The notes beneath the pieces are model-generated. The model did no database searches and was not told the origin of the DNA. It saw only the letters and a list, made by a program, of their open reading frames with translations. Made by a program: the position numbers and the translations under genes. This document shows positions 24,179 to 35,768 of a DNA stretch of 64,000 nt, piece by piece (the stretch's first letter is position 1; the number at the start of each line of letters is the position of its first letter). Source of the stretch: Prinsepia uniflora (Eukaryota; Streptophyta; Magnoliopsida; Rosales; Rosaceae); the NCBI GenBank assembly GCA_032719365.1, contig CM064866.1, positions 11,428,950 to 11,492,949 on the forward strand, written 5' to 3'.

Positions 24179-24179
<1 letters not shown>

Positions 24180-24857
24180 TGGTCTCCTCCAAGTGTCGGG
24201 GACACTGGAGAAGTCACGGTGCATTGCCTGCGAGGGCTCATTGTACGGAGCTACCGAACCGTATAGTGATCCAGGAGCAGGATTGCTAGACGTCATGGAT
24301 GTCAGACATCGGGTATGTCAGAGATATGGACCCGGTGAGACCCCGGGCAGCACGCGTTGCTTAATACCGTGAGATATGACGACTGGAACATCAAGCGTCT
24401 AGGACGTTAGGCATCGGGGATGCCGGAGATGGAAAAATAATAAATGAATATTACTGGATTGATGAAATAACTCTTGGATTGACTTTTGGAAATTGAAACT
24501 ATACTTTGGTTTCCGGGCTAAGGCCCTAATGGTTATTTCTAAATAAATTTGTGATCATTGGTTTTTGGCGCATGCATATGTTTTTACTGAGGGGCATAAA
24601 TGTCTTATAAATGTTTTAAACAGACTTGTTTATTTTCGTCCACTCACAGCTTTTGTTTTTAATGCCCTTCAGGTTGATTCCGGATGCGACTGCAGCAGAG
24701 ACTTGAGCATCGCACACCTCCTCCATCGATCCTTACGCACTCTGGAAGCCCATTTGGGCGTGGCAATAGGTTATCCCTTGTCCAACACCTCTTGTCAGAC
24801 GGGAGAATGGCACATCCCATGGTAATCCCGGGGGGGATTGGGATGGGTCGTGTCAAG

Positions 24858-24869
24858 TGGTATCAGAGC
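24858..24869 (+). other. Primer binding site of Y (initiator Met tRNA type)
   Basis: TGGTATCAGAGC, two bases after the 5' LTR end. Confidence 0.95.
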
Positions 24870-27800
24870 AGGTTTTGCTCTTTTGTGCGCGAAGGTCGAG
24901 GGTGTGATATCTCTTTGTTCTGCAGATCCGTTGTCAACCTGATAGATAGTTTTGGGTTTGAATGGTGGATTGGGTGTGTTTGGCCCGATACGCCGTGCAT
25001 TGATGCGATTCAACCCAAGTGGGGTTGTATACGATTAACTGGTAATGTGGGACCGTCGGTTTGGTCATGTGATGATGGATTGTTGTGCCACTCGGCACAG
25101 CTGGGTTCAGGGAACCCCATTGGAATAATGATATGGAAATGCGAAACTCAGTTGAGTATTGGTCTATGTTTTGGACCCTGGTAGTGTTGGCTAGTGTACG
25201 GGGTGTTTGTGCAACGGAGTTAGCCGATGACCTTCGTGGTGGAACCCACGATGGAACCCACGTTGAGTTGACGATTGGATTGGATTGGACGTCTATGCGA
25301 TGTCAGGACCGCGGAGTCGGTCAGGTTGTGGATTTTACTGCAGAAGGCAGTTGGGTTCAGTGAAACCCTAGGGTGTGATATTGGAACCCTGATTCATAAT
25401 GGATGGACCGGAAAAGTGTACTTTAAATGAGAACTTGTGCTGTGGCGAGCGGCTGAGGTCGTGGATGACCATGTGGATGACTCTAGTGAGTCTAGTCAGG
25501 ATTATGGGTTTCGATCCACGGATGCGGTTACGAGGCATGATGTGGACTTCCGTGTGGGATCGAATGGTAGTGTGATGTGTGGATACGGATCTTGACAACG
25601 ATGACTATTGGTCGACAGTTGTGTCGAGATAACTGGATATCGAGGGTATTTAGTGTGGTTTTGACACTTGGGGATCAGGGGATATTCAGGGAACGTCCAT
25701 TATCCTGATGTGCTGATGGCAAAAATTGGAGGTACCCATAGTCGTGGGGTGTGAGTGGTGTTACGGGATCGTCGTTCGGAATGAACGGAGATCCAGGGTA
25801 ACAACTTTGCACACGGTGTGCTAGCATGAATGTTCGTGTGCTAGTGTGGATGTTCGTGTGCTATGTATGGATGTTGGTATGTTGGTGCCTTTATGCCAAT
25901 ACTAGTATGGATGCCAGTGTGCTGATACTAGTGTTGATGATGGTGCGATGGTATTGGTACTAGCACTGGTGCAGGTGTCAGTGATTGTGATGACGATGAG
26001 CCACCAGTTGGGGTGTGACTCTGTCATGATGGACATGTGATTGGTATCTGCGACTCAGAGGTGGTTGAGTCTTGGACTGGATGGGTTCCAGTGGAGGTTG
26101 TGATGTGTTGGGATAAGACCCAACAGATTTATGATGACAAGTGATGAATGGATATTAAGGTATGTTTGAGACTTGAGGAATCTAGGGACGATGTTCCCTA
26201 TGTCATGAGAATCAGTGGATTTGGGGAGTTGTTGTCAACTCCGAGATTGGTAAGATTGTTTACCTCTAATATCCTCAGAGGGTGCAAGGAAGTATTGAAA
26301 TTGGAAAAGTCGAGAAACCATTCGTGGTATTGAGGTGTGATTGTGAATCACTTGGAACCTAAGGATTGAACCTGTAAAGGTTGAGATGTGAGACAAAGGC
26401 AGTATGGTATACACATCCAGGCAAAGTTGTGGATATCCCGTTCGGAATCGGGGTGTGTGCATACGTAATTATTGGCGGACGTGAGGTCCGAGTAATGAAT
26501 TGATTTTGGACACGTGGTGGTCCAAGTGAGGTATGGACATGGGCAGTCCAGTGGTTGGACTTGACATCTCATTGGGAGCATGTTTGTTTCCAACATGGTT
26601 GGAACTCCCGATTCGGGGAGAGTTGTGATTGGGAGACGAGAGGAGTGCTCGTTTCCACATCGGTGATTGGTATTCCGAAGTCTTTGGGGGTTGACTTCTT
26701 ATTTCCTGCCGTGGCAGATGATGATTGTTGCTACCAGTACGTTGAGCGTGTATTGGTGGGTGGACCCATTTTTGGCTTGGGGTCATTGGACACAAGCAGT
26801 TGTGTATGATTTTGGATTTGGTGGTGAAATGCGAGGTCATCTTTCCACCAAGGGAAATTTGGCGAATGATTCAATGAGGGTGTAAGACCCTACGATCAGC
26901 TTTCAGATGGATTGCTAGCTATGTGAGCATGTGTGGATCCTAGGTGGATCTGATTTGTGATGTTGTTGACTTTGGTCGATGTGACGATCTAGGATCGTGA
27001 TGTTACTTGTCGGATGACGTAGTGATGGATCTGGATCGTGATCTTGATGATCCAGATGGGTGGAGAGTTTATCACTCTTACCTTGGTATGTGAGTCGTAG
27101 ATGGCGGGACTGAACTTCTTTTCGGAGTGGAGTCCATATGGTTGTTACTCGGTTGAGTAGGTTTCCGATGTGGTCAGATTTTGTCATCCTTTGACGTGTG
27201 AATATTGGGATTGGCTTCCCTATGAAGTCAATCGAGTGTTTTGGACAGGCAACCGATAGGTTCGGTTTTGTTACGTCTTGGTGGGCGTAAACGAGATTTT
27301 GGGTTTTGGAATCGAATTTCTGGGTGACGATTCAGGATTCGATTGCGAAGCTCGAAAATGGATTACTGGATTTGGGTGCGGAATGATTATTCCAATGCTA
27401 GCTTACGGAATAATGATTTAATGATTTCGGATTCGGATTTGTACCTGGAATAAAATATGATGTTTGGGTTCGGATTCGGGATTTCTTAGGAAATTGCGGA
27501 TTCGGATTCGGAATTTGAAACTAGATGATGGTGGAGTTCGTTTTGTCTCATGTTGGTTTGGGCAAAGGTACTTCATTTTGGAACGTGTTTGGCTATGACC
27601 TGAGTGGTTATAGGCAGATTGATGGATTGATGTACGTATAGGGTACGTTGTACGAGGATTGATACTGGTTAGGCTGAGTGGTGCCTAATGGCGGTACATG
27701 GGATGTACCCGTGGTGTGTGATTTAACGTGTTGGTAATCGGCTTGGTTCCGATATCATTTGTTTGGCTGTGTTGTGGACTGGACATTGGATACTATGCGC

Positions 27801-28568
27801 CGAGCAGAGTGATTTTGTCGGGTTCAGTGATTGTATGAGCAGGTGCTCTTAGCCATGGTTGGCTAGTTGAACCCTAGTATTGTGATGTGTGATCACTGCT
27901 GGGCTAGTATTCAATGTGTTCCAGTTACACCACTTGATTGTGTAAGTTGACGGTATACGTACACTCAGGATGAGTGAATTGGTGGTCTGAGTAACCACGA
28001 ATAGCCTTGTGTGATGTTTTCACACCGTGATGTTTTCTGCGTCAGGGTTCGCTGACGGAGTCGGCAGTTATGGATATTCAGATTAATATATGTCATAGGA
28101 TTGGGCTTGCCCTGCGAATTGAGATCATGTGGTTGATCTTACGCTACATCGAGAATGATGTAGTACGTGGTGTTGTCACTGACTGGCGGATGGTTGGGGC
28201 TTTATTAGGGTGGTAAAGCTTAGCGGTGACAGTTTGACTGATGGTGTCAGCATGAACTGACGAGTGGGATTTGGTGACTCCCAGTGGGAGTAGACGTCAT
28301 GTGTTTGACAATGGAAAGGAACCGTCTAGCTGAAGGAGTCAACTAAATGGTTAAGCGATTTTATCGCGGATCAGGTGATCAATTCCACTCGAGATGGTCG
28401 AGTGTTGTTGTTGTGACGTATGACTGTGATGGGATGTCTAGGTACAGACGAGGCTGGTGTTGTCCCAGCAAGTGGGTGTACAGGTGTACACATGTTATGA
28501 GGTCGAATTGTTTTCCACGAGGGTGGTTGTGGAATAAGGATGTTGGTAATTTCGAGGACGAAATTCTT
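24870..28568 (+). other. Non-coding internal region of Y
   Basis: 3.7 kb of GT-rich plus strand with only short ORFs. Low-complexity GTGCTAGTGTGGATGTTCGTG-like repeats lie at 25820-25990. Short perfect hairpins occur (for example GGGTTC-AGG-GAACCC near 25104). The last codons before the PPT read NFEDEIL (28550-28570). From memory this resembles the C-terminal end of chromovirus-type pol ORFs, so a pol tail may be all that remains. No RT, protease or integrase motif is visible. Confidence 0.75.
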
Positions 28569-28582
28569 TAAGGAGGGAAGGT
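28569..28582 (+). other. Polypurine tract of Y
   Basis: TAAGGAGGGAAGGT, directly before the 3' LTR and after TTTCGAGGACGAAATT. Confidence 0.88.
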
Positions 28583-29399
28583 TGTAACGACCCGTCCCAA
28601 ATATCGGGATTAATAATATTTAATTATGATTTACTAATCTGGGATTAGTTGGGCGATTTCGGACGAATTGTACAAAATGACTTTTTTGCCCATGGGCATG
28701 GGCAAAACGTTGACTTTAATTCGGATGGTCAAATGAACTTTGACTGATGACCGTGACGTAGTTCGGGACGTCACGAGTTCATAGACAGGTGGCACGTTCG
28801 ATTCCAAGGTTCGTGGTGAAAGTTATGATGAACGGAAGTTCAAGGGCATTTTCGTAATTTGGACGAAAGAAGGGGAAATGTTGACTTTTTGGCCGGGATG
28901 TCCGATGGCTGAGGGCCAAGGACCGTTACGTAGGTATCGTCGATACGAGTCCGTAGACAGGCGGCACGCATCAATCGGAGTCCGTATGACCGGGTTACGG
29001 GTTAGGATGCGTGAGGGGCATTTTGGTAATTTTCTGCACAAGGGGAGAATGGTAATTTGGACTGTTGATTTTTGAACAGCCGTGAGTTGGAGCCATGATT
29101 GAACTTGGTGGATGTCTAGTGCGATCTATCCCTGAATTGTTTAGTATGATTAGTAACATTGGGGGAACATTATGATTATGTTTTATTAATTAATTAACTT
29201 AATTATTGTTTATTTCCTCCATTAATCTCTTCAGACTTCTTCAACCGTGTACAACCAAACTTCAATTTTCTTCTACCCTTAATCTCCTCCCTATCCACAG
29301 AATTTGTGAACGAATATTGGAGAGAATTGAATTTGATTCGAACTGAGATTACACGGGGGATTGACTGAGTGAGGGAGACTGAGAAATCGAAAATTTGGT

Positions 29400-29430
<31 letters not shown>

Positions 29431-31489
29431 GAATTCGAATTGGAGGAATTGGGCCGTGACGATCAAAATGGAGTTTAGTTTGAGTCTTCTGGGATTGCCA
29501 CGATCATTTACATCGAAAGAACGAAGAGAATTGAGGCCCGTTTGAGGAAGAACAGAACTACTGTAGCTGCAGAAATTTCGAGCTTGAGTCGTGGGATTTG
29601 AGGCTTAGATTGATGCAATTGGACTGGGGATTGAGTTAATTATGACCTCACGATGCTAACGGATGCATCAATTGAAGGAATCGATTGACATGGGAGGATT
29701 TCGGATGATGAATAGTGATCAGATTGTTCTTCGTGTGATCATCCTTGATCTTAAGGTTTGAGGTAAGATTGTTTGTAATTTAGTCCATAGATCTCTAATT
29801 GAAACTAATTCGATGCTAATGGACATTTGAATTGTTGGAATCGATGTCGAATTGCTAGGATTTGAACCGGGTCTGTTCACGGGTTTTTCAACCCGTTTTA
29901 CAGACAAACGGGTGAGAGGGATGACTGTGCGGGTACTGTAGCTGGCGCGTGGCTTCCACGTGCAGCCGCTTGCGGTGGCGCGTGGGGGTGCGTGAGTGCG
30001 AATCCCGAGGTATGATCAACATGACATTTGTCCTATACAATGTAACGAACATTTTGGGATTGGTTTCGTGTCGATAGGACACCGTCTCGACATTGTTCGG
30101 GATGTCCCGAAGGTTTTAAATCGAGTTTAAAAATACTTAAAAATTCGAGAAAAATTACGGGACTTTAATGGATGTTAATGTGGAGGTTAGTGACCCTCTA
30201 ATGTGATTTGGATAGGATTGGAAGTCCCGGTGTTAGTGGTGTGGCCCGAGAAGGCCTATGGCACGCATATCGAGGCGCTCGATTAACGGTCTGTGAGTGG
30301 ACATTGGTTTTATAAATTCGATGCATGCATACCTGTTTCATGATTGTTATAATTGTGATTATTTGGATATCAGTGAATTTATATGTTTTCACGCATTTCG
30401 AGGCGATTTACGTGTTTGCACGTGAATCGAGGTTTTCTAGATTTGCACTGATCTCCATAAATATGGATGGATATGATTTCATGAAACGGTTACGGATTTG
30501 ATAAAGTAAAATCGGGCCAGGGGTCCAGTTAACTTGTGAAATCGGGGCCAGGGGCCCAGTTGACTTACGAAATCGGGACAGGGGCCCAGTTGATTATATA
30601 TGCGATTTCGGGTCGGGGACCCTAAAATGGAATTGAATAAATGATTTTGGATTTAAATCAACTATTTGGACTTATGACGGTTTTATGGAAATTCGGGGCA
30701 GGGCCCTTGTGATATTTTGGAAATGAATAATAAAATGTGTTCTATAAAACCATCTCGATATGAGGATAATATATATATATATATATATATCCTGGTCTCC
30801 TCCAAGTGTCGGGGACACTGGAGAAGTCACGGTGCATTGCCTGCGAGGGCTCATTGTATGGGGTTACCGGACCGTATAGTGATCGAGGAGCATGATTGCT
30901 AGACGTCATGGACGTCAGACATCGGGGATGTCAGAGATATGGACCCGGTGAGACCCCGGGCAGCACGCGTTGCTTAATACCTTGAGATATGACGTCTGGA
31001 ACGTCAAGCGTCTAGGACGCTAGGCATCGGGGATGCCGGAGATGGAAAAATAATAAATGAATATTACTGGATTGATGAAATAATTCTTGGATTGACTTTT
31101 GGAAATTGAAACTATGCTTTGGTTTCCGGGCTAAGGCCCTAATGGTTATTTCTAAATAAATGTGTGATCATTGGTTTTTGGCGCATGCATATGTTTTTAC
31201 TGAGGGGCATAAATGTCTTATAAATGTTTTAAACAGACTTGTTTATTTTCGTCCACTCACAGCTTTTGTTTTAATGCCCTTCAGGTTGATTCCGAATGCG
31301 ACTGCAGCAGAGACTTGAGCATCGCACACCTCCTCCATCGATCCTTACGCACTCTGGAAGCCCGTTTGGGCAGTGGCAATAGGTTATCCCTTGTCCAACA
31401 CCTCTTGTCAGACGGGAGCATGGCACATCCCATGGTAATCCCGCGGGGGGGTGGGAGGGGGGGGGGGGGGATTGGGATGGGTCGTGTCA
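28583..31489 (+). repeat. 3' LTR of Y
   Basis: 2907 bp, same order of landmarks as the 5' LTR. The terminal segment has a longer G-rich run (31445-31470). It ends GTCGTGTCA at 31489. Confidence 0.92.
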
Positions 31490-31700
31490 TGAAGCACTCT
31501 AAGCCTTCGCCCCTCGAAGCACTCTAAGTCTTCGCCCCGTGAAGCACTTCAAGCCTTCGTCCTGCGAAGCACACTAAGCCTTTGCCATACGAAGCACTTC
31601 ACACCATGCGAGGCACTCCAAGCCTTCGCCATATGAAGCACTCTAAGTCTTCACCATGCGGACCACTCCACGACTTCGCCATACAAAGCGCTCAAGGCTC
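31490..31700 (+). repeat. 25-bp minisatellite of T1, part 2
   Basis: Continues the array beyond Y with about eight more diverged copies (CTAAGCCTTCGCCCCTCGAAG and variants), fading out near CAAGGCTCGTCTC. Confidence 0.88.
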
Positions 31701-31829
31701 GTCTCAGTGAGGCACATGGAACCATCCAAGAACTTGACATGTTGGAGTCGGAAAGCTACTAAAAAAAACGCTTCCAACCCCACCAAGAGAGGTAACCACC
31801 AGGCCATGACAAACAAGGGGCAAATGTTT

Positions 31830-32345
31830 TAACATGCGAAATCCAATTCTGCATTTCAGTGCACGGGATCAAAATTCATTCGATCATAGCTCACTCAATT
31901 TTGCTCACCCTAACATGACTTGATGGCCCTAAAAACGATACGGAAGTCAGATTTCCCCACGACGTTGACCTCACTCAATTCCGAGTTGTGACGAGTTCCC
32001 AGCAAACGTTTTTGTACGCGAAGGTCAGCTGCACGTACCAGCGCACGAGTACGCGATTCATTCAGTCATAAACCACTGAATTTTGATCACCCGGACATGA
32101 GGGTCGACGGATTTAGAAAGCTATGGAAGTCAGCTTTCCAACGCCATTGATCTCACTCAATTCCGAGTTGTGACGAGTTCCCAGCGAACGTTTTTGTACA
32201 CTAAGGTCAACTGCACGTACCAGCTCACGAGTACGAGATTCATTCCGTCATAGACCACTGAATTCTGGTCACCCTGACATGAGGTCGGCGGATTTTGAAG
32301 GGTATGGAACTCAGCTTTCCAACCCCACCAACAACACTCAATTCG
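31830..32345 (+). repeat. Diverged tandem repeat, period about 181 bp
   Basis: CTCACTCAATTCCGAGTTGTG starts at about 31971 and again 181 bases later. Both are followed by ACGAGTTCCCAGC, GTCAGCTGCACGTACCAG-like and CACCYGGACATGAGG blocks. A worn copy precedes (from about 31830) and another begins near 32330. Untranslated 3' part of T1. Confidence 0.75.
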
Positions 32346-33149
32346 GAGTTCAAACGAAGTCAGAAGACCAAATTTACTACACAAAGGTCAAATATGCCGA
32401 AACTCACAAAACACTCAAAAAAAAATGGAAGGCTTCTATTAATGAAAATCAAAGAAGTTGGCAATTCACAAGTTGAAGTGCTCAAACATGTATTCAATGC
32501 TAAGATAAATCCACGGGTCAAGAAGGATTATGAAGCTCATCACCAGGAACGGCACGACCTCAGAGTCTCTCCGTCAACCCATGAGCAAGCCTTGGAGGCC
32601 TTCAATCATCTCATCGTGAACTTCCATATGACCCATCGTCCATGAACTTCTCCAAACAATGGGGGCAACCTCCTCAACATCGCCTACTTGGCATAGATGG
32701 CATCTCCAAGCTCTCTTCCTTCAATTAGGTGATGATGTGCAACGGCTCGAGCTTTGCAGGGGGCATGATCGATCCTCCATGCTCCACCTTGTTACCACTA
32801 CATTTTGAGCTCAACAAAGCCTTAAAGATCGAGTCTCTAGAAGGTCATTTGTCATCCAAAGCAACTCCTTGGAAGGCTTCAGTCACTTCGTGACACTACA
32901 TGCACTTTTGCCCCGCGTCATGGGAAGTCTTGCTTTGGAGATGACACAAATCTCGCCTTGTAGCTGCAACACACATTGCCTCGCATCTGGAACAAGCCTC
33001 ATGCTGGGTTGTGACACGTTGCACTCCAAGTGATGGGACTCCTCGCCTCGCACTTGCACATCTTGATTTGTAGTTGCACCATGCATAGCCTCGCACTTGC
33101 AGCATTCCTCGCCTCGCACTCGCAGCATGTCTCGCCTTGTAGTTTCACT
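32346..33149 (+). other. Non-coding 3' region of T1
   Basis: No convincing coding sequence. The 116-codon ORF at 32295-32645 has no domain and starts inside the 181-bp repeat. Confidence 0.5.
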
Positions 33150-33365
33150 CTGCTGCACCTCGCGTCGCACTCTGCTACACCTCGCGCCTCGTACCCTGCT
33201 GCACCTCGCGCCTCGCACCCTGATGCACCTCGCGCCTCGCACCCTGCTGCACCTCGCGCCTCGCACCCTGTTGCACCTCGCACCCTGCTGCACCTCGCGC
33301 CTCGCGCCTTGCACACTGCTGCACCTCGCGTCGCACCTCGCGTCGTACTCTGCTGCACCTCCCCG
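33150..33365 (+). repeat. 24-bp GC-rich tandem array
   Basis: About eight units of CTGCTGCACCTCGCGCCTCGCACC. Because 24 is a multiple of 3, long repetitive ORFs appear in several frames of both strands. They are a consequence of the array. Confidence 0.88.
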
Positions 33366-33694
33366 TTGAAGGCCTTGATGTTGGCTCCGCTCACACTTGA
33401 AGATGGTGAGTTCGTCAGCACGCCAAGCTCTTCTTTTCACAAAGCATCATAAGCATGTCAACTGGAGAAGCGTCTTGGTGTCAAGTCCATCATCTCTTGA
33501 AGTCGGAAGTTCCAAAAAGTTCCAAACATGCCACCAGATGGTACTCTACAAAATGAGGTCTTCAAGACTACACGAGAAGTATGCCTCCATACATCTTGAA
33601 ATGACCGTCTCGAAGAGTAGAGCGCACCACCGCTTGAATCGTTGCAATCGGACGTCCACAACTCTCAGAATCTGCAAAAGATCGAAACTGAAGA

Positions 33695-33890
33695 AAAGAA
33701 TATATATATATATTCATTTATATATATATATATTAAAATACAATAAGTATATAATATATTATATATATATATATATATTAAAGCTATCAATTGATAGCTG
33801 CGACCACGGGAAGCAAAAAAAAGAAATATATATATATATACATATAATATATTAAAATAGTATATATATATATATATATTAAACCTACAA
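33695..33890. repeat. AT-rich microsatellite cluster
   Basis: Several TA runs separated by short spacers (AAATACAATAAGTA, GCTATCAATTGATAGC, a palindrome). Confidence 0.9.
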
Positions 33891-34760
33891 CAAAAGTTAC
33901 ATTGTGGATTGCTACAGGCGGCAGTAGATATAAAATGTACATCAAATGATCAAATGCAAGTCTCTATTGGCAGCAAGCTAAAAAAAAAAACGGAGGAATC
34001 GCGCAACACTCCATCCACTTGCATCTGTAGCCCTCCATACAATCCTCTGCTCTCAGTTTGCCACATTTAGCGCACGCACCCATGGAGAACGCCTGGCGCA
34101 ATTCCTCTGCGCCTCTTATGCGCGCCTCTGTCTCCCGCATCCAACCAGCCAGCCTTCAGCGCCTTCCCCCTACTCTCGGCGCCGGCTCCAGCAGCAACCC
34201 GCTTACCAGCCGACTTCATGCTCCAGCCGACACTTCAATTCGAACAGGAGGCCCCAGCTGTTGCATTCCAATGACAATTCTTGCCGTGCCGACTTCAATT
34301 TAAGCAGCCGACTTCAATTACAGGCACATGTCTTCCATTCCAATCTGTCTGCATCATCCAATATTGCACCCAAGATAGAAAAAAGAAAAAAAAAACAACG
34401 AAGGGAGGGATCTATACCTGACAGATGGGCGCACCAAAAGTCCTTCACCGCAACAATCAATACGTCGACCTCCTTCAACAACAAAACAATATTAGGGTTT
34501 GGTTTTTCTTTATAAAAATAAGAGTTACATACTCTCATTTAAATAAAGAGAATTAAGCAAACCCTAATAGTTAATTGGGCTCGCAAAACCAACTCAAAGC
34601 AGGACTACAGGCCCAGAGAATTCCTTTTTGGGACAAGATCAAAGTTAATCCCCAGCTATATCTGAGAAAGAGGAGTCCTACTCCTATACAAAATATTAAG
34701 ACTTGATTTACTGGAACCATAAGGAGACTACATCCCTTAGGATTCCTCGAATTCCTAAGC
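33891..34760 (+). other. Non-coding tail of T1
   Basis: No coding features recognised. The last ~120 bases, ending at GGATTCCTCGAATTCCTAAGC, have a counterpart at the same place in T2 (36367-36450 reversed). Confidence 0.55.
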
Positions 34761-34774
34761 GATATGGGGGCATT
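34761..34774 (+). other. Polypurine tract of T1
   Basis: GATATGGGGGCATT next to the LTR start TGTGGAG. T2 has AAGTGGGGGCATT at the same place on its own strand. Confidence 0.75.
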
Positions 34775-35275
34775 TGTGGAGTCATAAATTACCGAAATAT
34801 TCAACAGCCCCCACGTGGCCAACAATTCTCATAATGCCGATATTACCCTCGGTAAAATTGACATCGACATGTAACGGTCTCCACATTAATTTAATATATT
34901 CACCAGCTAAATATATTAATTAATCAGATCAATGTCGATAATAAATAAATTTCCAGCGAATTATTTATCCATTAATAAATAAGTGATTACACTCGGTACA
35001 ATCACTTATTTAATAATTTCCCCTTCAGCCAATCAGACGCTCCGGTGACCCTCAAGGCTTCACTATAAATAGAAGACATCATTTCACTTCTAAAGGTAAT
35101 AAAAAACTCTTACAAACACTCTGTCAGTTTATTCTCTCAGAAAACTGACTTAAGCATCGGAGTTTTTACGGTTGAACCACCCTCCGGGATTCAACCTTAA
35201 CCCCGTTTGATTTTTGTTATTGTGTGTAGGGATCGAGAAGGAACTTCACAGAGCCGGACGATTTCTGCATCAACA
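34775..35275 (+). repeat. 3' LTR of T1
   Basis: 501 bp, TGTGGAGTC...CATCAACA, followed by the TSD TGCAG. TATAAATAG near 35064. Confidence 0.9.
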
Positions 35276-35280
35276 TGCAG

Positions 35281-35763
35281 TATACCGAAAATTATATGCG
35301 GCCTTTGAAATTTTCATTATTAAAGCTTTGCTCTTGATAAAAATAAAATTCCATATCGCTCTCCCTCTCCGCCGCTCGATCACTGAACCTCACTCCCTCT
35401 CTTCCATCTCTTCTGCGTTTTTCCTCTCATTCCAGTCTCTTCCTGTTCTCTATTGCTCACAAACAGCAACGATTTCTTTCTGCGACGGTGATAAATATTA
35501 AACTAATTCCTTTCTCTGTTTCATGCTTGCTCATTTCTCTCAATTTCACGGGTCTTTCGGTAGAATGCTTCAATTTAGTGTTAGTATTCGCGATTCAATA
35601 AATCAATTTATCCGTTTACTTACGTTAGGGTTTAGGAATTTTTTTAAAATGGAACAGAACTAAGGTTTTGGAGAAACTGAGCTCAAGTTCTTCTTTTTCC
35701 AATTTATGATGTTTTTGTACTTCATGTGTTTTGTATACTATTATCTTTGGACTAAATAATTTT
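35281..35763 (+). other. Host sequence between T1 and T2, possible 5' UTR
   Basis: After the repeat remnant, 35345-35500 is pyrimidine-rich (CTCTCCCTCTCCGCCGCTCG, CTCCCTCTCTTCCATCTC) and followed by GTGATAAA and AT-rich intron-like sequence. This resembles a plant 5' UTR exon plus the start of an intron, but no coding exon follows before T2 or in 42369-43253. Not called as a gene. Confidence 0.25.
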
Positions 35764-35768
35764 ACAAT

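Larger units (their letters stand above)
23131..24672 (+). other. Putative intron inside family F LTR
   Basis: A donor-like GAGGTAAG at 23131 and a polypyrimidine-CAG acceptor-like site, TTTTTAATGCCCTTCAG/GT, ending at 24672. Equivalent pairs exist elsewhere: 57362 with 59093 on the plus strand, and 11236 with 6014 on the minus strand. Conservation of the acceptor in every LTR supports function, but no transcript evidence is available. Confidence 0.35.
21958..24855 (+). repeat. 5' LTR of Y
   Basis: 2898 bp, from TGTAACGACCCGTCCC to GGGATGGGTCGTGTCA. The ends are an imperfect inverted pair of about 18 bp. The first 500 bases contain two diverged tandem units of about 180 bp (GACAGGTGGCACG...GGGCATTTTGGTAATTT), each with ACGT-core motifs such as GTGACGTAG and GACGTCACG. 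Other parts: a poly-G run, a donor-like GGTAAG at 23130, CATGCATG motifs, hairpin units and a TA microsatellite. Confidence 0.92.
21958..31489 (+). mobile_element. Element Y: complete non-autonomous long-LTR retrotransposon (LARD-like), TSD TGAAG
   Basis: LTRs at 21958-24855 and 28583-31489 are flanked by TGAAG at 21953-21957 and 31490-31494. The total is 9532 bp. Initiator-Met PBS at 24858-24869, PPT at 28569-28582, and 3.7 kb between them without recognisable gag or pol. The LTRs are very similar by eye, differing mainly in the first 250 bases, the TA and G runs and a few indels. Y inserted into the minisatellite of T1 and is therefore younger than T1. It is the best family F reference in the window. 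Confidence 0.93.
18428..35275 (+). mobile_element. Element T1: gag-only LTR retrotransposon interrupted by Y, TSD TGCAG
   Basis: LTRs at 18428-18931 and 34775-35275 are flanked by TGCAG (18423-18427 and 35276-35280). Without Y it is about 7.3 kb. Order: LTR, PBS, broken Tat-like gag, 25-bp minisatellite (holding Y), a diverged 181-bp repeat, a 24-bp array, AT microsatellites, PPT, LTR. No protease, RT, RNase H or integrase is recognisable. PBS, gag and minisatellite match element T2, so they are related non-autonomous lineages. About 15 differences between the LTRs by eye suggest an insertion that is not recent. Confidence 0.88.

Noticed and set aside
32883..33440. 185-codon minus-strand and 140-codon plus-strand Cys/Arg-rich ORFs
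   Set aside because: Produced by the 24-bp array, open in several frames at once.
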